Under the pieces are notes generated by a model. The model saw only the letters and a list, made by a program, of their open reading frames with translations, did not search any database and was not told where the DNA came from. Shown piece after piece: positions 5,915 to 8,772 of a stretch of DNA of 8,772 nucleotides. The translations under genes were made by a program, and so were the position numbers. This stretch comes from an uncultured Selenomonadales bacterium. Lineage in GTDB: Bacteria > Bacillota > Negativicutes > Selenomonadales > Selenomonadaceae. Location of the stretch: contig CAMNPA010000031.1 of assembly GCA_946547205.1 (NCBI GenBank), positions 1-8,772 of the forward strand. The letters run 5' to 3'. How positions within the stretch are numbered: the first letter of the stretch is position 1; each line of letters begins with the position of its first letter.

Positions 5915-7846
5915 GTGACAAAATTTTTTGAACACCTGCTGAACGTTCTGCGCGGCGACGACAGATTTTTTTCCGTCGACGGAATTTTATTGCGCAATGC
6001 CGTTTACGAATCAGCGATGCGCATGGACGAAAAACTTCTGCGACTGTTGCTCAACGACGACTTCACTCGCGAAAAATTTTTTGCTGACATTGACGGCGTG
6101 AAAATTTTCGACAAGCTCGCCTTTGCATGGACAATCAACAATCGTCAATTCCTGCCCGACAGCTACACGCGCTATGCAAACAAAATCGGGCTTGCCGACG
6201 AACGCGACAATTTCATTTCCGCAACCGGCAACGTCTCGCTCGTCTTCCCGTACAAAGATTGCGTCCTTGAAGGCGGACAGACTTCCGACACTCAAAAACG
6301 CAACGAAATTTTTTACAACGCTCTGCTCGCTCACGATGATATTGACCGACTGCTTGAGCCGAAAGTTTTTGTCAACGCAACTCGCTACTCTGCCGACGAC
6401 GTTCAACCTGCCGAAAATTTTTCCGACGCCGACAATCTCATCGTCAAGGGCAACAATCTGCTCGTGCTCGCATCGCTGACAAAAAAATTCGCCGGCAAAG
6501 TCAAATGCATTTACATCGACCCGCCTTATAACACAGGCTCCGACAGCTTCGGCTACAACGACCGCTTCAATCACAGCACGTGGCTCACGTTCATGAAGAA
6601 TCGCCTCGATTTCGCACGCAAACTTTTGAGCAACGACGGTTCCATTTGGATTTCCATTGACGACGACGAAGGGCATTACCTCAAAGTTTTGTGCGATGAA
6701 ATTTTTGGGCGCGATAATTTTGTTGCAACCGTCGTTTGGGAAAAAAAATATTCTCCGCAAAACGATGCAACGTGGCTCTCCGACAGTCACGATTTCATTT
6801 TGGTTTATGCGAAGAATAAATCTGTTTGGCGACCGAATCTTTTGCCGCGCACCGACGAAATGAACGCCCGCTATAAAAATCCCGACAACGATCCTCGCGG
6901 CGCGTGGACTCCAGATAATTTTTCTGCAAAGACTTACAGCAAAAGCGGCGATTATCCGATAACGACACCGAGCGGCAGAGTTGTTTATCCGCCGAAAACT
7001 CGTGCGTGGATTACCAATCAAAAACGTTTTCAAGAATTGGTTGCTGATAATAGAATTTATTTTGGCAAAGACGGCAACGGCGTTCCTGCGATTAAAAGAT
7101 TTTTGGCGGAAGTCAAGCAAGGTTCAGTTTGCAAAACAATTTGGACACGTGATGAAGTTGGTGACAATCGGGAAGGTAAGCGCGAACTTTTGAATTTAAA
7201 TTTGATTTTTGCGACGCCGAAGCCCGAACGTTTGCTTGAGCGAATATTGACGTTGGCGACGGTTGAAGGCGATTTGGTATTGGATTATCACATTGGCAGC
7301 GGCACGACGGCGGCAGTTGCTCACAAGATGCGGCGGCGATATATCGGCGTGGAGCAAATGGACTACGTTGAGACTTTGACGGTTGAGCGGCTGAAAAAAG
7401 TCATCGGCGGCGAACAAGGCGGCATCAGTCAAAAAATCGGTTGGAAAGGCGGCGGCTCGTTCGTCTACTGCGAACTTGCCAAACAGAATCAAAAATTCGT
7501 CGACGCGATAGAATCCGCAACCGACGACTCGACGTTGAACGAAATTTATAGGCAGATGATTGATACGGGCTTCATAAGTCACAAAGTCGATCCCGCGCAG
7601 ATTGATTCGACTGCCGACGAATTTGGCGCATTGAGTTTGAACGACCGTAAAAAATTCTTGATGGCGTTGCTCGATAAAAATTTGCTGTATGTGAATCTTT
7701 GCGACATAGACGACGCGGAATTTGCCGTTGCCGACGCCGATAAACAGTTCACTAGAAATTTTTACTTCAACAACGATATTACAAGCCCGCCGACCGCCAG
7801 AGCGAGTGCTCCGAAGCCGACGACCGCCGTGACTGTAAGGCTGTGA
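5915..7846 (+). CDS. mod: Type III-like DNA adenine-N6 methyltransferase (Mod), no Res in view
   Basis: A 643-residue methyltransferase that should transfer a methyl group from S-adenosylmethionine to adenine in a specific site. The N-terminal ~170 residues are the Mod-type helical region. KGNNLLVLASL (178-188) precedes motif IV DPPY (202-205), and WISIDDDE (245-252) follows. About 280-430 is the probable target-recognition region. Motif I-like VLDYHIGSGTT (455-465) and AVAHKMRRRYIGVEQMDY (467-484) come next. This DPPY-before-GxG order is the beta class seen in type III Mod. The tail ISHKVDP...DKNLLYVNLCDIDD and FTRNFY also fits Mod. The GTG start has AAGGAG 11 bases upstream, a slightly long spacing. 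No Res helicase-nuclease follows. Residues from about 617 on are antisense to the downstream small gene (85-base overlap) and look non-native. Codon style changes near the middle. Alternatively it is a solitary or phase-variable regulator. Confidence 0.9.
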   Translation: MTKFFEHLLNVLRGDDRFFSVDGILLRNAVYESAMRMDEKLLRLLLNDDFTREKFFADIDGVKIFDKLAFAWTINNRQFLPDSYTRYANKIGLADERDNFISATGNVSLVFPYKDCVLEGGQTSDTQKRNEIFYNALLAHDDIDRLLEPKVFVNATRYSADDVQPAENFSDADNLIVKGNNLLVLASLTKKFAGKVKCIYIDPPYNTGSDSFGYNDRFNHSTWLTFMKNRLDFARKLLSNDGSIWISIDDDEGHYLKVLCDEIFGRDNFVATVVWEKKYSPQNDATWLSDSHDFILVYAKNKSVWRPNLLPRTDEMNARYKNPDNDPRGAWTPDNFSAKTYSKSGDYPITTPSGRVVYPPKTRAWITNQKRFQELVADNRIYFGKDGNGVPAIKRFLAEVKQGSVCKTIWTRDEVGDNREGKRELLNLNLIFATPKPERLLERILTLATVEGDLVLDYHIGSGTTAAVAHKMRRRYIGVEQMDYVETLTVERLKKVIGGEQGGISQKIGWKGGGSFVYCELAKQNQKFVDAIESATDDSTLNEIYRQMIDTGFISHKVDPAQIDSTADEFGALSLNDRKKFLMALLDKNLLYVNLCDIDDAEFAVADADKQFTRNFYFNNDITSPPTARASAPKPTTAVTVRL

Positions 7847-8007
7847 ATTTGATTGCTTAGGCTGTCGAACTTTGAATCAATCCGTGCATTTATCTGCCGA
7901 ATGTCTTCGCGTTGCTGTTGAAGTTCCTGCATGAAGATTGCAAACTTAGCATCCTGTAATGCCAACTTGGTCTGCACTTCCGCGTTAAATTTTTCTTGTT
8001 CAGTCAT
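7762..8007 (-). CDS. Array copy A: small coiled-coil protein with C-terminal membrane helix
   Basis: An 81-residue protein of unknown function. It begins MTEQEKFNAEV, continues with a charged, glutamine-rich helix predicted to form a coiled coil (QELQQQREDIR, then IDSKFDSLSNQI), and ends with a single hydrophobic helix (VVGFGALALAVGGLVISLL) and one terminal Lys. This suggests a tail-anchored inner-membrane protein with its coiled coil in the cytoplasm. ATG 8007 is preferred over GTG 8019 because the latter lies inside the AAGGTGG binding site, and copy C has only the ATG. It is the last gene of the array; its 3' 85 bases overlap the end of mod on the other strand. Overall shape recalls XhlA-type or other small coiled-coil/TM families, without enough similarity for a name. 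Confidence 0.7.
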   Translation of the reverse strand: MTEQEKFNAEVQTKLALQDAKFAIFMQELQQQREDIRQINARIDSKFDSLSNQIHSLTVTAVVGFGALALAVGGLVISLLK

Positions 8008-8022
8008 TTCAATTACCACCTT
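8008..8022 (-). promoter_or_regulatory. 15-base coupling junction between array copies B and A
   Basis: After the TGA of copy B comes AAGGTGG and 8 further bases, then the ATG of copy A. The SD therefore abuts the stop codon, favouring re-initiation by the same ribosome. Confidence 0.6.
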
Positions 8023-8256
8023 TCACTTCAACGACGTTATCAGCAAAGCACCCAGCGCGATAATCATTCCGCCGACGCCTATCATCGTTTGCCGCCATGT
8101 GTCGTTAATCTGTTTGCCGAGCGAATCAATTTTATCGTTCAGCCGCCGAATGTCCTCGCGTTGCTCTCTCAATTCCTGTACAGTCATTGAAAATCTTGTA
8201 TCTTGCAGAGATGTTTTCAGCCGCAACTCTGCGTTAATCTTATCTTGTTCAGTCAT
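8023..8256 (-). CDS. Array copy B: small coiled-coil protein with C-terminal membrane helix
   Basis: A 77-residue paralogue of copy A: MTEQDKINAEL start, QELREQREDIRRLNDKIDSL coiled coil, then a second type of tail, INDTW-QTM followed by the membrane helix IGVGGMIIALGALLITSL and Lys. This tail is nearly identical to that of copy D and unlike copies A and C. ATG 8256 has AAGGTGG 8 bases upstream, immediately after the TGA of copy C; a GTG at 8268 lies inside that site and is rejected as the start. The gene is co-transcribed and probably translationally coupled to its neighbours, 15 bases from each. Confidence 0.7.
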   Translation of the reverse strand: MTEQDKINAELRLKTSLQDTRFSMTVQELREQREDIRRLNDKIDSLGKQINDTWRQTMIGVGGMIIALGALLITSLK

Positions 8257-8271
8257 TTTAATTACCACCTT
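8257..8271 (-). promoter_or_regulatory. 15-base coupling junction between array copies C and B
   Basis: It has the same layout as the B-A junction: TGA, AAGGTGG, 8 bases, ATG. Only two or three bases differ. Confidence 0.6.
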
Positions 8272-8547
8272 TCATTTCAATGCCGAGACTGCCGCGAATA
8301 CTATTGCGCCGAAGCCGACCACAGCCGCGATGACCATGTTTTGAATTTTGTCGCCGAGCCTGTCGATTTTTGCCTCCAGAGCTTTCACGTATGCACTGTG
8401 TTGAGCTTGAGCGGCGTCTTGCCTGTCCTGCACACGCCTGATGTCTTCGCGTTGTTGCTTAAGCTCTTCCATGACCAGTTCAAACTTAACATCTTGCTTG
8501 GCTAAGCGTATATGCACTTCCGCGTTAAATTTTTCTTGTTCAGTCAT
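8272..8547 (-). CDS. Array copy C: small coiled-coil protein with C-terminal membrane helix
   Basis: At 91 residues this is the longest complete copy. It shares the MTEQEKFNAEV start and the QQREDIRR segment, has an enlarged coiled coil rich in Asp/Gln/Ala (DRQDAAQAQHSAYVKALEAKIDRL), and ends in an A-type membrane tail with AAVVGFGAIVFAAVSAL and Lys. Length differences among copies lie in the coiled-coil region, as expected for gain and loss of heptad-like blocks. ATG 8547 has AAGGCGG 8 bases upstream, next to the stop of copy D. Here no GTG competes with the ATG, which fixes the start for the whole family. Confidence 0.7.
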   Translation of the reverse strand: MTEQEKFNAEVHIRLAKQDVKFELVMEELKQQREDIRRVQDRQDAAQAQHSAYVKALEAKIDRLGDKIQNMVIAAVVGFGAIVFAAVSALK

Positions 8548-8562
8548 TTCAATTACCGCCTT
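8548..8562 (-). promoter_or_regulatory. 15-base coupling junction between array copies D and C
   Basis: TGA, AAGGCGG, 8 bases, ATG. The single G-to-C difference from the other junctions weakens the Shine-Dalgarno slightly. Confidence 0.6.
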
Positions 8563-8772
8563 TCACTTCAACGCCGTTATCAGTAAGGCTCCCAGCGCGA
8601 TAATCATTCCGCCGACTCCTATCATCGTTTGTTTCCACGTGTCGTTAATCTGTTTTGTCAGTGAATCAAATTTTGCGTCGATAGCCTTCATGTCAGCATC
8701 GTGTTTTTCGTTCATCCGTCTGATGTCTTCGCGTTGCTCTTTAAGTTCATGCATGAACAGTTCAAACTTAGC
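8563..8772 (-). CDS. Array copy D, 5' end beyond the right edge
   Basis: A partial gene; the frame is open to the window edge, and the first visible residues AKFELFMHELKEQREDIRR align with the middle of copies A and C, so the internal ATG at 8754 is not the real start. The coiled coil (NEKHDADMKAIDAKFDSL) leads into the B-type tail INDTWKQTMIGVGGMIIALGALLITALK. About 20 N-terminal residues, including an MTEQ start, are expected outside the window, and further copies may follow. Confidence 0.7.
   Translation of the reverse strand, partial: AKFELFMHELKEQREDIRRMNEKHDADMKAIDAKFDSLTKQINDTWKQTMIGVGGMIIALGALLITALK

Larger units (their letters stand above)
7762..8772 (-). repeat. Tandem paralogue array with alternating A/B tails and 540-base period
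   Basis: Four copies lie head to tail. Bases 7973-8017 are identical to 8513-8557 (45 bp, offset 540), and the flanking rows around 7921-8136 and 8461-8676 stay in register at the same offset with scattered differences. Copies A and C share one membrane-tail type, B and D another, so the unit that was duplicated looks like an A-B pair. The N-terminal ends and junctions are the most conserved parts; coiled-coil centres vary most. Confidence 0.75.

Noticed and set aside
5799..5921. 41-residue N-terminal extension of FprA
   Set aside because: It covers the fprA promoter and the GGGAGG site before ATG 5798. Homologous flavodiiron proteins begin at about that ATG.
6011..7120. Minus-strand open frame of 369 codons
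   Set aside because: It lies wholly inside mod, whose protein shows clear family motifs; the reverse frame has no recognisable domain and arises from codon bias.
7931..8344. Plus-strand open frames across the mini-gene array
   Set aside because: They are reverse readings of the paralogue array. They are not conserved between copies in a consistent frame and lack RBSs.

Overview
The window reads as chromosomal DNA of a low-to-mid GC anaerobic bacterium. Genes start with ATG, GTG or TTG behind strong GGAGG-like ribosome binding sites, and promoters look like the sigma-70/sigma-A type. A class A flavodiiron protein points to an oxygen-sensitive lifestyle. The mix of lipoprotein transport, TTG/GTG starts and codon style would fit a Negativicutes/Selenomonadales-type Firmicute, but that assignment is inference, since no rRNA or marker gene is present.

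Left part (1-2876). The extreme left edge holds only the ribosome binding site and first two codons of a minus-strand gene. A non-coding stretch with three perfect hairpins follows. Then come two minus-strand genes for exported proteins: a periplasmic-binding-protein-type lipoprotein (iron-chelate/cobalamin class) and a small secreted protein ending in a 31-residue Lys-Lys-Asp repeat. A short rho-independent terminator separates these two genes. Diverging from them is a metallo-beta-lactamase-fold enzyme of the dihydropterin-phosphate-synthase-like group.

Middle (2877-7846). A two-gene minus-strand operon encodes the flavodiiron protein FprA and, 12 bases downstream, a DUF262-DUF1524 protein of the GmrSD/BrxU/SspE type, a defence-nuclease architecture. 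Diverging from fprA is a type III-like DNA adenine methyltransferase (Mod). The two opposing promoters share the same -35 bases. No matching Res gene is visible, so Mod looks solitary within the window. The nuclease-like protein and the methyltransferase flanking an O2/NO-detoxifying enzyme resemble a small defence island, although joint function is not demonstrated.

Right part (7762-8772). On the minus strand there is a tandem array of at least four paralogous mini-genes. Each encodes a charged coiled-coil segment followed by one C-terminal transmembrane helix. They are separated by exactly 15 bases, with each SD directly following the stop codon of the gene before it. Two kinds of C-terminal membrane segment alternate (A-B-A-B) and a 540-base period relates the two pairs. 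The last array gene overlaps the mod 3' end by 85 bases, so the final ~27 residues of Mod are antisense reading of the array. This suggests a recombination junction where res might have been. The array is the least explained element in the window and continues past the right edge.
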